Shown here piece by piece: positions 11,101 to 22,970 of a DNA stretch of 64,000 bases (positions are counted from its first letter, which is position 1; every line of letters starts with the position of its first letter). Source of the DNA: Sorex araneus (lineage: Eukaryota; Chordata; Mammalia; Eulipotyphla; Soricidae); assembly GCF_027595985.1 (NCBI RefSeq), contig NC_073307.1, forward strand, positions 9,754,432-9,818,431, in the 5' to 3' direction. The position numbers and the translations under genes were made by a program. A model generated the notes under the pieces. It saw only the letters and a list, made by a program, of their open reading frames with translations. It had not been told where the DNA came from and searched no databases.

Positions 11101-12484
11101 GCGACACTCAAACTTTATGGCTCACCTTATTAACATGTTTGTATAATCATTGGATTTGAATACATATATACATTCTAAACATTTGATTCTGCTTAAATTA
11201 TTATCAATACCTTAACATTAAATGGTTAGCATAAAATGAATAATAATAGATGGAGACTTATATACAAAAAGGAAATATGTATGTGATGATTTAGACAGTC
11301 TTCAATTTTTCCTACTTAGTGATGAAATAGGTAAATATCACATAAGAAATAAAGCAACTTAAATTCCAGTTACTATTTCTGGTTAGCCAGGGATTATAAA
11401 AACTTTCTAGATACTAACTTCTCATATCGATAGTTATATCGTAGAGCATAACATTATGTACCTTCTCTGTAATCTATCATTACCTGAAAATTTGTAAAAA
11501 TTCTTGTTCATATGCTGCGATGATATGAGAGATAATGTATCATTAGTAGGTTGCATGAGCAATGAAATATATGCAAATTAATCATTTTGAGTAATTTGTA
11601 CAAAAATATGATCAAATTTATTTATACTCACTTTACAAGTTTTCCTCTAAAGTAAATTTTCATAGTCACTGCTTAAGAAGTATATTTTAGGGGCTAAGAA
11701 ATCATGTCCAATATCTGAGAATATAAGTAAGTATGGAATAAGATTCCAATACATTTTATAAACTATAAGAGAAATGTAAACATCCAGGAGATTGAAAAGT
11801 ATATTCCCCCAAAAAAGTTATTAATTAGAATTCATCACATCCTATTCTCCAGCCATGGTTAAAGCCACACACAAAGCAAGTCACACAGTTCCAATTTGAA
11901 AAAGTCACCACAGACTAAATACAGTGTAAAATTTTAAAGATACGCTTTTAAAGATATGCTACTACTAGTGTCCCTAGAACACAGTTCTGGGGAAAATCAC
12001 CCCAATTCAACAGCTCAGAACCTATTACTTCATGTCACTAAATTTCTAATTCAAAGTAACTCAACCAGATTAGACCTTTCTTTTTGCCTGTCCAAGACTT
12101 GGCTGTGAAACAAGTACCCGATATACAAGATAAAAGAGATTTCATAAGATTGTGCACTTTTCAAACATAAGACACGTGTTCAAAATGCTGAACAGACGTG
12201 AAGACAATAACTGATAAAAAAAAACTGTGAATATACCCAAATGATCTTAAGAATATAAAAATATTAAAAAGACCTCTGAGATAAAAAATATAATGAAAAA
12301 TAATTGGCATATACTGAAACAGTATCATAAAGGTCATAAGGAAGAATACTGAGTAAAAGTGTTATAAGAATCCTTTATTATGTTTATGATATTAGTTGTC
12401 TTCAGAAGTTAATAGGTTATAGTATGCATATTATGATTGCTTGTGAAACCAGCAAGGAATAGATGTGCTTAAAACTATTTGAGG
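11101..12484. other. Unannotated AT-rich sequence
   Basis: No reading frame, repeat or RNA gene that I can support. Confidence 0.4.
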
Positions 12485-12665
12485 AGAGGGCTAGGACAAG
12501 GGCTAAGGCACTTGCCTTTCACACAGCTTACCCTTGTTTTGATCCCTAGCCCTGCATATTGTCGAACCCTGAGCCCTGAGTCAGGAATGATCCCTAAGCA
12601 CAAAGTCAGGTATAAGTCCTGAACACCCCGGGCTGTGGATCCAGAATAAACAACAACAACAAAAA
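12485..12665 (+). mobile_element. Shrew SINE, tail B, old copy
   Basis: Degraded head (GAGGGCTAGGACAAGGGCTA), TTGATCCCTAGCCCTGCATA, GAGTCAGGAATGATCCCTAA and an A-rich (AAC)n tail. Confidence 0.75.
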
Positions 12666-12879
12666 TATCAAGTAGAGGATAAAAAAAAATAAAACCTAAG
12701 AAAAAGACTCAATTTAGAAAAAGGAATAAAGGAGAGTCAAAGAACCGAGATTAATCAGGACTATTAGAAAACACAAAGTAAATAGCTTTCCTCATGTTAG
12801 TAAGTTCCAAAGTATAAATGATCTGTGTTCTCTTTTATAAACGGAGATTGGCAGATGACATAAAATAATGGGATACTGG

Positions 12880-13075
12880 GTCTGGAGAGATATTACAGTG
12901 TGTAGAGTACTTTCCTTGCACGTGGCCATCTTGGGTTCAATCCCTGTCATCCCATGTGGTGCCCTGAGCCTTGCCAGGAGTCATTCCTGAGCACAGAGCT
13001 TGGAGTAAGCTCGAAGCACAGCCGGGTTTGGCCCCAAACCCAAAATAAGTAAATAAGTAAGTAAATAAATAAATA
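12880..13075 (+). mobile_element. Shrew SINE, tail B
   Basis: Head GGGTCTGGAGAGATATTACA, B-box-like GGGTTCAATCCCTGTCATCC, then GAGCACAGAGCTTGGAGTAA and a tail of AAGT/AAAT units. Confidence 0.85.
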
Positions 13076-13469
13076 TTTAAATATAAAATATTCAAGTGTA
13101 TGTTGTTTACTAGAGACATAAAAGAGTATGGAAGTAAAAATGTATATTTATATTTATAAAAAAGTATATTCAATATGGGTTTTAAAAGAAAGATAACAAA
13201 GCAATATGAATATCTGAAAAATTGATTACAAGCAAAATGATGATACAAAGATACTAAATGATACAGAGATCAGTTTATAATGATAAGAGTCCTGTTCACT
13301 AGGAACTCGTCACTATTCAAATTTATATGCAACTACTATCATAGCTTCAAATGTATAAAGTACAATCATATTATCATCTTTTAAGAGCAATCGCCAACAA
13401 ATTGCATCAGTAAGGCTCCTTCAATCCTAAAAGTCTTAGTTCCTGTTTTATCATCCTTTTGTAAACTAT
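13076..13469. other. Unannotated AT-rich sequence
   Basis: Nothing recognised between the SINE and the composite retroposon. Confidence 0.4.
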
Positions 13470-13481
13470 ATGCCATATTGA

Positions 13482-14014
13482 GAGAGTCTCTTGCCCGCAC
13501 GCCTGGCTGTCTTCCCCGGGGCCCCTCGGAGAGGATGGGCTCCAGCTTCCCTCCCCACCCCGAGCAGAGCTCCTGGTGGCCAAAGACCACCGGAACCTAG
13601 CCACAGCCATGCTCAAGGCCCCTCTCCACACGTTCGGACAGGCCTCACGCATGAAGGTACCGGCAGAGGAACCCAGGTGTGTGTAATCCCATCAACGGCC
13701 AACATCCAGAAACTTAAAAGCAAGCTCCCAGAAGCGATATCTTGTAGCCTACTTCTCCCTCTGGGAGAAACTGGCAAGCTTCTGAGAGTTTCCTGCCCAC
13801 ATGGGACAGCCTTGCAAGCTTCCCATGGTGTATTCATATGCTAAAGCCAGTAACAAGCTGGATCTCATTCCCCTGGCCCTGAAAAAGTCTCCAGTGTGAG
13901 ATCATTGGGAGGCCCGAGTCGAGAGAGACTTCTAAGATTTCAGGAAAACGGACGAATGGAGAGGTTACTGAGCCCACTTGAGAAATTGATGATTAAAGGG
14001 ATTTCGTGACCGTG
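13482..14014 (+). mobile_element. Composite RTE-tailed retroposon, 533 bp
   Basis: Bounded by a perfect 12-bp TSD, ATGCCATATTGA, at 13470-13481 and 14015-14026. The 5' part is GC-rich (CTGGCTGTCTTCCCCGGGGC to ACCGGCAGAGGAACCCAGG). The middle has CTACTTCTCCCTCTGGGAGA, TATGCTAAAGCCAGTAACAA and CTCATTCCCCTGGCCCTGAA. The end has ACGGACGAATGGAGAGGTTA followed by a decayed tail. An accidental 117-codon plus-strand frame crosses it; its Pro/Ser-rich translation shows no domain I know. It is shorter than the copy at 15748-16514, lacking the ~160-bp segment between CCAGGTGTG and AATCCCATCAACGG. Confidence 0.85.
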
Positions 14015-14026
14015 ATGCCATATTGA

Positions 14027-14478
14027 CGATCATGCGAACACTATAATCTTTTAAAGTTTCTTCTGTTGTATATATTATCTTTCCCTTACCCTTACCATAA
14101 AGTTCCATAGTCATATGCTGGATATTTCCATTATTATAATAACTGTATTATTAACTGTACAATTATAAATCATTTATAACATTTATTTTCTACATGCTCT
14201 GATTCAAAGCACACTTCATATCTTTTTAAATCTTTTACCCTGGGTTCACAATTTAAACAAAATTTCAACCCTTAGCATTGTGAAGCTATAAAACTATGAA
14301 GGCATCATAAAACCTTTTCCATTTTATTTTCTCAGATTATTTTATTATTAATCTTTATATTCATCCCATTTCATATGCTTCTAAACCCTCTTTCCTCCAA
14401 TCCCTGGATTCAAATTTGTCTAAAAACAATGGCATTATGCCACAGTCCTCCAAAGCGATACCTGAACTCTGAAGACAT
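14027..14478. other. Unannotated AT-rich sequence
   Basis: No feature recognised up to the inverted repeat that starts at 14479; the last ~100 bp may already be diverged L1. Confidence 0.4.
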
Positions 14479-14629
14479 GGAATATCACCAAACTGATTAA
14501 CTTCCACTTAAACTCATGTATGATATTATCTCCAGTGACTGGACTCTATTGACAAAGAAAGCAAAAACAGCTTCCTTGAAGCTATTCTATATGAGTTTAA
14601 GTGGAAATTGATCAGTTTGGTGATATTCC
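14479..14629. repeat. Imperfect ~41-bp inverted repeat at an L1 5' edge
   Basis: The arm at 14479-14520 (GGAATATCACCAAACTGATT onward) is complementary to 14588-14629 (ending TTTGGTGATATTCC) with about three differences. A ~67-bp loop contains L1-like sequence (TTGACAAAGAAAGCAAAAAC). Confidence 0.85.
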
Positions 14630-15600
14630 ACCAAATGGGATAAATTACTCAAAATCAAAGGACTAATACCTAAAAGATAAATACTCAACAATAATGAAAC
14701 AGATAAAAATAATCTTAAAACAGAGATGAGCTGAATAACTATTTCCTTAAAGAAGATATACTGAAGGCCTGCAGGCATATTAAAAGGTGTTCACCATAAC
14801 TGATTATGCAGGAAATGTAAACTAAAATATTAGCGAGATAGTCCACAGACCAATAGGAAGAGTTTATATGGAAAAGTCAGAAACAACTAGTGCTGGTTCG
14901 ATAGAGTAAAAAACAGCCCTCGCTGACTGTTATTGGGTTTGTAAACTAGTTCAAACTCTGTTCAAAAAAGTATGGAGACCTTTTAAATAATTAAAAATAG
15001 AATGACCATATGATCCAGATTTCACTTCTTTGCATCTATCCCGAGAACACACACACAAAAATAATTAAAAAAAGATATTTACACAAGTGTATTAAATGCA
15101 GTTCTATTTACCATAGTCAAAATATGGAAATAACTCAAGGCCCAATGGTAAATGAAAAGATGAAGACATTTTGCTGGAATAATATATGCATGAAACTATC
15201 ATTATCATGATTGTAAACATGGGATGAAAATAAATTATGAAATTATACAATGGAACACTACTCAGCTATGAGAAAAGATAAACTAACTTTTGCTACAGTT
15301 TGGATGGAATTAGGGAGATTCAAGTAAAGAAGTTAGTTGCCAAATGATCCCACTCATGTGGGTGACATAATGAAGAAAGCAAGGGGATGGACAGCATTCA
15401 GTGAAAACAAACCCTTGGAACTTGACTCCAAAGTGGGTGATTTTGTGAAACTAAAGGGTAGGGAGCAATGGGGTTGATCAGAAACAGGTGGGATGAAGAG
15501 ATACTGGAACTTCAATGATGGTTGTAGAGCACCAGAGGCATAAATATCCATTCTACAGTAAACTATTATACTTTAATCATAATCAAATTAAATTTTAAAA
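14630..15600 (+). mobile_element. L1 ORF2 3' region and 3' UTR, decayed
   Basis: Follows the usual order of L1 ORF2 near its end: GGACTAATACCTAAAAGATA, CCTTAAAGAAGATATACTGA, AAAGGTGTTCACCATAACTG, ACCATATGATCCAGATTTCA, TACAATGGAACACTACTCAG and a final ATCAAATTAAATTTTAAA. Frames are broken throughout. It is more diverged than the L1 at 25.5 kb. Confidence 0.85.
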
Positions 15601-15747
15601 AGCCTCAGCAGTGAAATTTTTAAAAATAAAATCAATTAAAAATGTGCCTAAGACAAGAACAAATACATCACCAAAGAAGATGTATGCATAGTTGGTGAAT
15701 ATGCATATGAAAAGGTGCTCTGTATTTTATATTCTTAGGGAAATGAA

Positions 15748-16514
15748 GGACACAGAGTATCCTGCTCCCACGCCTGGCTGTCTTCACTGGGACCCTTCAG
15801 AGGGGGCCAGATTGAGTCTCCCTCCCCAAGCCAAGCAGAGCCCCAGCAGCCGAAAACCTCCAGAACCCAGCCACGGCCATGCCCAAGGCCACTCTTCACA
15901 TGCTTGGAGTAGCCTCATGCGTGAAAGAATCTGCAGAGGAACCCAGGTATGCGGGACGCAGGGCTGAGATCTCCAAACCTGCTTGAATTGGGACTGGGCC
16001 TCCTCCACCCAGATCCCCCATTTTCCAGTAGCTTTGCAGTCACACCTACAAACTGCCCTTAGTGCCATCAATTCCATCAATGGCCAAGATCCAGAGACTA
16101 TAAAACAAAGCTCCTGGCCGGAAGTGCATGGCTGCACTTGTGGCCGCATGACCTCTTATCATATAGCCCACTGATATACCTAAAGCAGCACACATGTGTT
16201 TGGTTTTAATATACTTGCTAGTATTCTCTTATATACATTCTGCATTCCCCTTGGAGAGCCCGGCAAGTTACTGAGAGTATCCTGCCTTCATGGCAGAACC
16301 TGGCAAGCTCCCCGTGGTGTTTTTGATGTGCCCAAAACAGTAACAACAACAGGTCTCATTCCCCTGACCCAGGAAAAAGCCTCCAATATGGCACCGTTGG
16401 GAAGGACAAGTAAGGAGAGGCTGCTAAAATCTCAGAACTGGGACAAATGGAGGTGTTACTGGTGACCGCTCAAGCAAATTGATGATCAACAGGACGACAG
16501 TTATACAGTGATAA
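15748..16514 (+). mobile_element. Composite RTE-tailed retroposon, longest copy (767 bp)
   Basis: Flanked by AGGGAAATGAA (15737-15747) and AGGGAAATAAA (16515-16525), a TSD with one mismatch. The 5' GC-rich part (CTGGCTGTCTTCACTGGGAC onward) matches the 13.5-kb copy. It then has a middle segment (GCTGAGATCTCCAAACCTGC to TAGCTTTGCAGTCACACC) that is also in the 5.5-kb copy but not the 13.5-kb copy. The 3' part holds GGAGAGCCCGGCAAGTTACT, AACAGTAACAACAACAGGTC, and GGGACAAATGGAGGTGTTAC through GACGACAGTTATACAGTGAT, close to the end of the RTE-type LINE. About 16150-16240 looks like extra or highly diverged sequence. No intact frame. Confidence 0.85.
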
Positions 16515-16529
16515 AGGGAAATAAAAATA

Positions 16530-17250
16530 ACAATAATGAGACTCCACTACATACTGGCTGAAGCAGAAAAAGTCTGAAAATACTAGGGGGTAGATGGAAT
16601 GACACAAACTCTCATTCATTCACAGTCTGAAGGGAAGTGGTAGAGCCAATTTGGGAGATAGTGTGACAGTTTCTTCAAAGGCTAAACATGGTCTTAGATT
16701 AGCCTATAATCAAGCTTCTTGTCATTGGCTCCAAAAGAATCAAAAATTTGTGACCAAACAAAAATCTGCACATGGTTATTTACAGCAGTTTTATTCATTG
16801 TTCCAACACAAAGCAGCAATCAAGATATCCGTTAGTAGGTGAGGGATAAATAAACTTTGCTACATCTGTAATGGAATATTATTCTGTGCTAAAATAAATA
16901 TTTGTTACAAAAATAGTTGGAGGAACTGAAAAACATATTGCTAGATAAAATGAAGCCAGTCTGAAAAGCCTACATAAGTCCTGACTCGAATGATTTACAT
17001 TCTGGAAAAAGTAAAACTACAGAGATAGTGGAAAAATGTCTGAATTTTCCAGGCTTTATACAGGAAACTTTAGGGCAATGGGACTATTTAATGAGACACT
17101 GTAATAGTTGACACCTTAATTATTTATCAATTTCCCTAAAACCTACAAAACCAAGAGTTAAACCCAACATAAAGTATGTGTTTTGAGTGTAATAATATGT
17201 CAGCACAGGGTCATGAATTATAACAAATGCTGGTGTTAAAGAAGACCAAC
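16530..17250 (+). mobile_element. Old L1 (L1M-like) ORF2 end and 3' UTR
   Basis: Diverged L1 motifs in order: ATACTGGCTGAAGCAG, TCATTCATTCACAGTCTGAA, CACATGGTTATTTACAGCAG, TAATGGAATATTATTCTGTG, then the 3' UTR with ACCAAGAGTTAAACCCAACA and TCATGAATTATAACAAATGC. Coding frames are lost. A tail-B SINE sits at its 3' edge. Confidence 0.8.
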
Positions 17251-17254
17251 TGTT

Positions 17255-17433
17255 GGGGCTGGAGCAATAGCACAGCAGGTAGGGTGTTTGCTTTGCACGT
17301 GACCAATGTCGGTTCCATTCCCAGCATCCTATATAGTCCCCTGAGCACCGCCAGGAGTAACTCCTGAGTGCATGTGCCAGGAGTAACCCCTGAGCATCAC
17401 TGGGTGTGACCCAAAAAGAAAAAAAACAAAAAC
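17255..17433 (+). mobile_element. Shrew SINE, tail B
   Basis: Complete copy: GGGGCTGGAGCAATAGCACA head, CCCAGCATCCTATATAGTCC, CCAGGAGTAACCCCTGAGCA and GTGTGACCCAAAAAGAAAAA tail. Confidence 0.95.
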
Positions 17434-17572
17434 CAATTGTATATATTTGTGTGTTAAGAAAATATATGGAAACCTTCTGTACTAAATTCCTTCTTTCTGT
17501 AAACTAAAATTGTTTGAAAAAGTCTATATTTTACAAGTCCAAAGTGAAAGAAGTTTCCTTTCCTCTCACCCC

Positions 17573-17735
17573 TTATTTTTGAGCCACGCCTGCTGGTGCT
17601 TAGGACTTACTCTTACCTCATACTCAGGGATCACTTGTGGCAGGGCTCAGGGGAACTCTATGTTGCCTAAGAATGACCCGGGTAAGCAAGGTGTGAGGCC
17701 AGTACCCTACCCAAAGTACTGTTGCTCTGGTTCTC
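17573..17735 (-). mobile_element. Shrew SINE, tail B, old copy
   Basis: Inverted: GAGCCACGCCTGCTGGTGCT, ATACTCAGGGATCACTTGTG, then degraded head CAAAGTACTGTTGCTCTGG. Confidence 0.75.
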
Positions 17736-17762
17736 TCTTCTTTTTCATGAAAAATATTTTTT

Positions 17763-17920
17763 AAATTGAGCCATATCCGCCAGTGCTCAAAGCTTACTCC
17801 TATCTCTGTGTTCAGAAATCACTGCCAGTGGGACTCAGAGATGATAGGCAGACTCAGGAATTGAACCTGGGATCAGCACCAGGTGAAAAGCATGGTGCTC
17901 CCAAATACCTCTTTGTACCC
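17763..17920 (-). mobile_element. Shrew SINE, tail B, old copy
   Basis: Second inverted old copy directly after the previous one: GAGCCATATCCGCCAGTGCT, TGTTCAGAAATCACTGCCAG, GGAATTGAACCTGGGATCAG. Confidence 0.75.
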
Positions 17921-19057
17921 AGAAAGTACAGGAAGTTCCACAACATTTATATATAGCCTCCTAGGCCTTATAAATTTATAACCCCATGGGATAGCATAGT
18001 CAGACATACTTCAGAAGCACCTACTTTATTTTAGGGTATTCTGTTCTTCACTCACATTTTCTAGAGAACATTAAAGAGTCACCATTCATAAAACAAAAAT
18101 CACACCTCCAACATATTCATTTCACTACTTTCTACTAAGTTCCTCAGGACCACTGTGGAAATCTTACATGACAAAAGGATCCTTTCTGTCATCTGTTTAA
18201 GTTTTTTTTTCTCCTCTCTCTCCTGCCCGCAGTTTTAACACCCTATTATGTTGCTCCATTAAACTCACATCCAGAAAGCTAAGTAAACCTCTTTGGGATG
18301 GGGACAGAAAGGGTGAATGTTTTTCATTTCTTGTTGGAGGGACGAGGCTGTCAATACTCTCAGATGAGTTCTTTTGATCTCGTCACACTAGGAAAGAAGT
18401 GCTATGACTTTGTTGTTGAATGGGTATGTCAGGGATGAAATGCTCAACGCTTTCAGGTTTTCATACCCATTCACATAATCTTTACTGAATGTTTATCAGG
18501 AGGCAGATGCACCATCCACCTGGCAAATACCATTTCTTGCTTTTAAAAACAATGGAAGACTTTTCTAAGGCACATTTGGGTAAAACTGTAATAGAGCATG
18601 ATGGTGAAGTAATAGGGCTGAGTTTTGTGAAAACAGAGAAGATGTGAAAGAGGAAATGAGTGGAATGCGTCATACAACTTTTCATATGCTTGTGAGACAT
18701 TCCAAAGGAATGTCCAATGACTGCTGAATATGTCAAATGGAATTTAAGGTCTGCACTGGAATTGTAATTTAAGGAGTAGAAAAAGTCATGACAGGGATCA
18801 AGAACAGTACGTGCAGTAAACTGATAGAGCCCTACCATAAAAAAAATTACACTGCATAAAGTGTGGTTGGTGGAATATAGCCACAGAAATTACAAACAAA
18901 GGGACATGAAGATCTCTGATAAAAAATGAACACTATTTATGACTCAGTAAATTATTATGAATTTTGACCTTGATTTCAGTGACTCCACAGAAAGTTCTAG
19001 AGGTGTAGGGAAGTGAAAAATTAAGTGAGCTGAGAGGAAGCAGGTGGTGAGCAAGTA
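17921..19057. other. Unannotated sequence
   Basis: About 18480-18840 carries the longest incidental frame here (118 codons, minus strand). It lacks recognisable motifs and a coding context, so I do not call it a gene. Confidence 0.4.
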
Positions 19058-19074
19058 TAAAAGAGCAGCAAGGA

Positions 19075-19257
19075 TGAGGCTGGAGTGATAGCACTGCGGG
19101 TAGGGCGTTTGCCTTGCACACTGCCCACGTGGGTTCGATTCCCAGCATCCCATATGGTCCCCTGAGCACTGCCAGAAGTAATTCCTGAGTGCAGAGCCAG
19201 GAGTAACTCCTGTGCATCTCCAGGCTTGACCCCAAAAGCAAACATTAAATAAATAAA
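19075..19257 (+). mobile_element. Shrew SINE, tail B, with 17-bp TSD
   Basis: Flanked by perfect TSDs TAAAAGAGCAGCAAGGA at 19058-19074 and 19258-19274. Head GAGGCTGGAGTGATAGCACT, intact B box GGGTTCGATTCCCAGC, tail CCCCAAAAGCAAACATTAAA then AAAT repeats. The long TSD and A-rich tail fit L1-driven insertion. Confidence 0.95.
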
Positions 19258-19274
19258 TAAAAGAGCAGCAAGGA

Positions 19275-21539
19275 AGAGATATTTGGAAGGGTTTGTAGAA
19301 ATACAAAATCTGCATTTACCAGGTCGTATTTATTAACCAGGTCCACGGCATGAGCTCTCAGTGAAAACAAAGTGTTCTATGGACTGAAGGCATTAGTAGA
19401 GGATTTTAAGAGAAGGGAGTAAATATTTCTGATGACTGAAGAATGAAAGCATATGATTTGGGGATGGAAGGGGGTAGATGAATGATATTTGAGGTAAAAG
19501 AGAAAACAGATACACTATGATGCAGCCTAATGATATGATTAAAGTTACTCTTAAATCTCCACTTGCAATATTCATTTTCTGTGCTTTTTCTACACACTTT
19601 AGTTAAATCAACTTTGAATGAGCAGCAGTAAAATGATTGCCATCAACTGATAATTGCTTTGGTTTAGCTCAATAATCATTTTTTAAAAACCATTATTATA
19701 TTTAGTATTGATCTGTGTCCTTGTTAATTGTCTCAGCAGACAATCATGAAAGCAGTTAACCAAGACACAAAATGCACACTTAGCACTCATATTCTTTAGG
19801 CAGGGAACGATGAGATATGGAAATGAATGAGTAAAGCTGCAATGTAGAAATGTTCATCTTGACCTATGAATGAATAAAAAGGAGAGAAAAGGAACTTTAC
19901 CTAATATTTTATATCACACTTCAATTCTGAGAGATCACAAAGGAATTTATTAAACTGTAACTTATTAAACTTTTTGTATTGGCTGTTCCTAGAGTTAATA
20001 TTTTACTAATATTATTATACTTACATTCACAAGTTAACTATAGCGAGTCTCTTGAAGCTATATTTTAACATTTTAATTATCTTTCTGAATTAAGTTAAGC
20101 TATCATTTTATCATTGATGTAATCTGCCTATGTCAGAAATCGCAGAAGATTTTTACCTCTTAAAATTTATGTCTACAATGAATTTACTGAATTTTTGTGG
20201 TAATTTTTTCTTTTCTGCATATTCCTTTAATAGTCAATGTATAAAATGACTGGAGTAAATGTAGTTCTTTGGGAGCAGTGTAATGAAGGTCTATTATATA
20301 ATTTGTAGAATTGCTAGTGAGGGGGTTATTTTTTATTATATTATCTCAGTATCAAAAATTATCTGTATGTAACATTATATACTATAGTCTTGAGGCGCTT
20401 GCAAAAGAAAATAAACTCCAAATGGATACTATGTTTTGTATAAATACCAATACATTACAATGCTCAAAAGCTCTACTTTAGAAACTAAAAAAGTAAGTGA
20501 CCAGAGAGTCAAATGAATGAAAAAGTGAGGAAACCTTTCTGATGTCACATAATTAACAGGATTCCACAATTTCTGATTGATTCGCAGTTACTCCAATGCT
20601 ACAATGACACATTTGTACCACAATTTTACTGCTATTCATCAAGAAGTGAACTTTCAAAGTCTATACAAGACATATAAAGAACTGCATTGAAGTAGAAGAT
20701 AATGGCAATTAAAAATTATTAATCACAGATTTTATATATCTCTTAGTTACTATTTCCACCCTTCACTTCTCCTCAGCATCATCCCAAATTTATCCCAAAT
20801 TTACACAACACAAAACGAAAGGCAAATGCAAGTCATTCAATTTCACTGGGGATTTGTGCCTGATTTGGAACAGTATTTTATGCGATTGTAATTCTTAGGT
20901 GGAGTAGGATAAAACACTAGCTTGGTCATGACCTGGAAATAATATGGGTGGTCACATGTAAACAGCTCTTATAAAGAGCTCCATGCTTCCACCCAAAACT
21001 AATCCAGAATATACAATTCTCAAAGTTTGGAAAAAGCATAATAAAAACTCACTGGAGAGACTTGGAGTGATTTCAAACATTCTGCTACTTGTCATAAGCA
21101 ACATATCTTGAGATGCTCCTATTTTAATACTTGATGACTGGAATCTAGAATTATTACAAATGTTACTTATGAATGCTGTAAAAGGATGTTAGGAACTGTA
21201 CCAAAATAAATTCACTTAGCAAGCCTATTTGGTAGAAAATATTGGGAATGAAAATATTTTGTTGATCTTCAAAATATTCTGGGAAATCAGGAATAGGAAG
21301 GGAAAAATAATGGGAAGGGTGAAACAGGTCTTGTTTTTACCTGTAGACACTAAGAAGCCAAGACACACCAACACTTTTGTAGAAAAGTTTAAAATATAAT
21401 TTTCATTCTTTTATACTCAATTTGAGCCAGCATTAATTATTTAAAGAAGTGTGAACTTCTAGACTTTTTGATATATGATGTTCTTATTTATGTGAGAAGG
21501 TGTCTTGGTTTGCATTTCCTTAATCACGAAAGTGAAGTC
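19275..21539. other. Unannotated AT-rich sequence
   Basis: Over 2 kb without a recognised repeat or gene. An 11-mer ATCCCAAATTT is tandemly duplicated at 20781-20802. Confidence 0.4.
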
Positions 21540-21815
21540 AGTCCAAAAAATACGGCTATCTACAGAATGATCTCTCTCATATGTGGGATTTAAAGATACA
21601 CAGTAAGGGAGCAACAACAGGCCAAAGGCAACAGAAGTGCAGTGTTGGTCCACAGAGCTGAGTTTTTGGGAAGGTGGGTGATTACTGAAAGGGAAGGTCC
21701 TGTGAGACCTTGGCAGAAGGAAGAGAGTACTCTGGTAACCTGTGTGCTATCGCACTAAACCATTAACCTGCATTGTGAACCACAGTATCTCAATAAATAT
21801 ATTTTTAAAAATGAA
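21540..21815 (+). mobile_element. L1 3' UTR fragment
   Basis: ATCTCTCTCATATGTGGGAT corresponds to the L1 'CTCATCTGTGGAATATAG' region seen at 25.69 kb. It runs through GGTGGGTGATTACTGAAAGG to CAGTATCTCAATAAATATAT. Confidence 0.65.
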
Positions 21816-22764
21816 AAAGTGCAATCCATTGCCAGAAACTTCTGAGGAAGGAATTCCTCACAGGAATCAGAGATGAAGGTTACTGATCTCTTTGTTTCTC
21901 GTTGTGTGACTACAGGGGTGTGGATTAAAAAAAAATAGAATAAACATTCCACCCACCAGAAACCTGCCCTAGCTGTTGACTAGAAAACTGTCCAATAATT
22001 TTTGAGCAAACATTGGATAAAATTATGTAGCAGCATATTTTCCACATGTCTACATAGCTTCCAGATGTAAAAACAAAACAAAACATATTTCTTTCATTTT
22101 CCCCAAAGTCATTTTAAAGATCAACAAAATGTTCTACATTTTATAGCATCCTAGTATTTTTGACCAAACAGGCTGGATTTCAATTATTTTGGTACAGTGT
22201 CTAGTATACATTAAAAAAAATTCACAAGTAACTTTTGTAATGATTCTGGAAACTGTCATAGATATCACATAATAACGTCTTTAGTGTTTTAATCAGGGAA
22301 AATTGCAAAACAAGTAGCATTTGTATTTGATTTGTTCCTCACAGGTTTCTTTTTTTATGTAATTTTGCATTTTCTGTCTTCTTCTGACCCATGTTTTCTA
22401 TTACTCCAGCATGCCTGAAAAATCAAGATAAAGTATTTGGCACTTTTTTCCTGACAGTTTTTCTTTGGTTTATGGTCAATTTTCCTTAAGATATTTGAAT
22501 GTGAGATCACTTAAAAAAAGTGAAGAGTCAACTTAAAATGTTGATCAATGAAGTTTGATCCTTTAAGTTAGGTTTGATATTAATATTAAAATATGTGATA
22601 AAAAATGCAGTAGAGACAGTACAAAAGGAGATTTAAATCATTACCTCCAAGAGGATTGGAAACAGTCGATACTCATCACTCAGGACTTGCTTTAAATCAG
22701 GATAAAATGTTACATTGCAGGTCAAAGTCAAAGTACTGATGCATGTAATTAATACTTAATTCTA
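21816..22764. other. Unannotated AT-rich sequence
   Basis: Nothing recognised. Confidence 0.4.
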
Positions 22765-22970
22765 TTAATTTAACACCTCTTGTGTTTCCAGCTCTGTACT
22801 AGGAACTTTATATTTATTGTCACATTTTGCTTTCCCAGCAATTCTATGAAGTGAGTATTATTACTTCTATTCACACATCATGAATCCAAGGCACAGAAGG
22901 GTTAATTAGCTTTTTCAAGGTCATGTTACAAGTAAGGGCAAAGCTGGAATTAGAATCAAGCTTTGGTGGA
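22765..22970 (-). mobile_element. MIR SINE
   Basis: Plus-strand motifs follow the antisense of MIR: GCTCTGTACTAGGAACTTTA, AATTCTATGAAGTGAGTATT, AGGCACAGAAGGGTTAATTA, TTCAAGGTCATGTTACAAGT and GCTGGAATTAGAATCAAGC. MIR is an ancient mammal-wide element. Confidence 0.85.

Noticed and set aside
13491..13844. 117-codon plus-strand open frame in the composite retroposon
   Set aside because: Not kept open in the other copies; Pro/Ser-rich with no recognisable domain. Kept only as a note on the element.
18482..18838. 118-codon minus-strand open frame in unique sequence
   Set aside because: No known motif, no splice or promoter context; such length is possible by chance in 64 kb.
19075..19257. SINE heads as functional tRNA genes
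   Set aside because: A and B boxes are visible but the sequence cannot fold into a full cloverleaf with an anticodon arm and is joined to SINE tails; these are tRNA-derived repeats.
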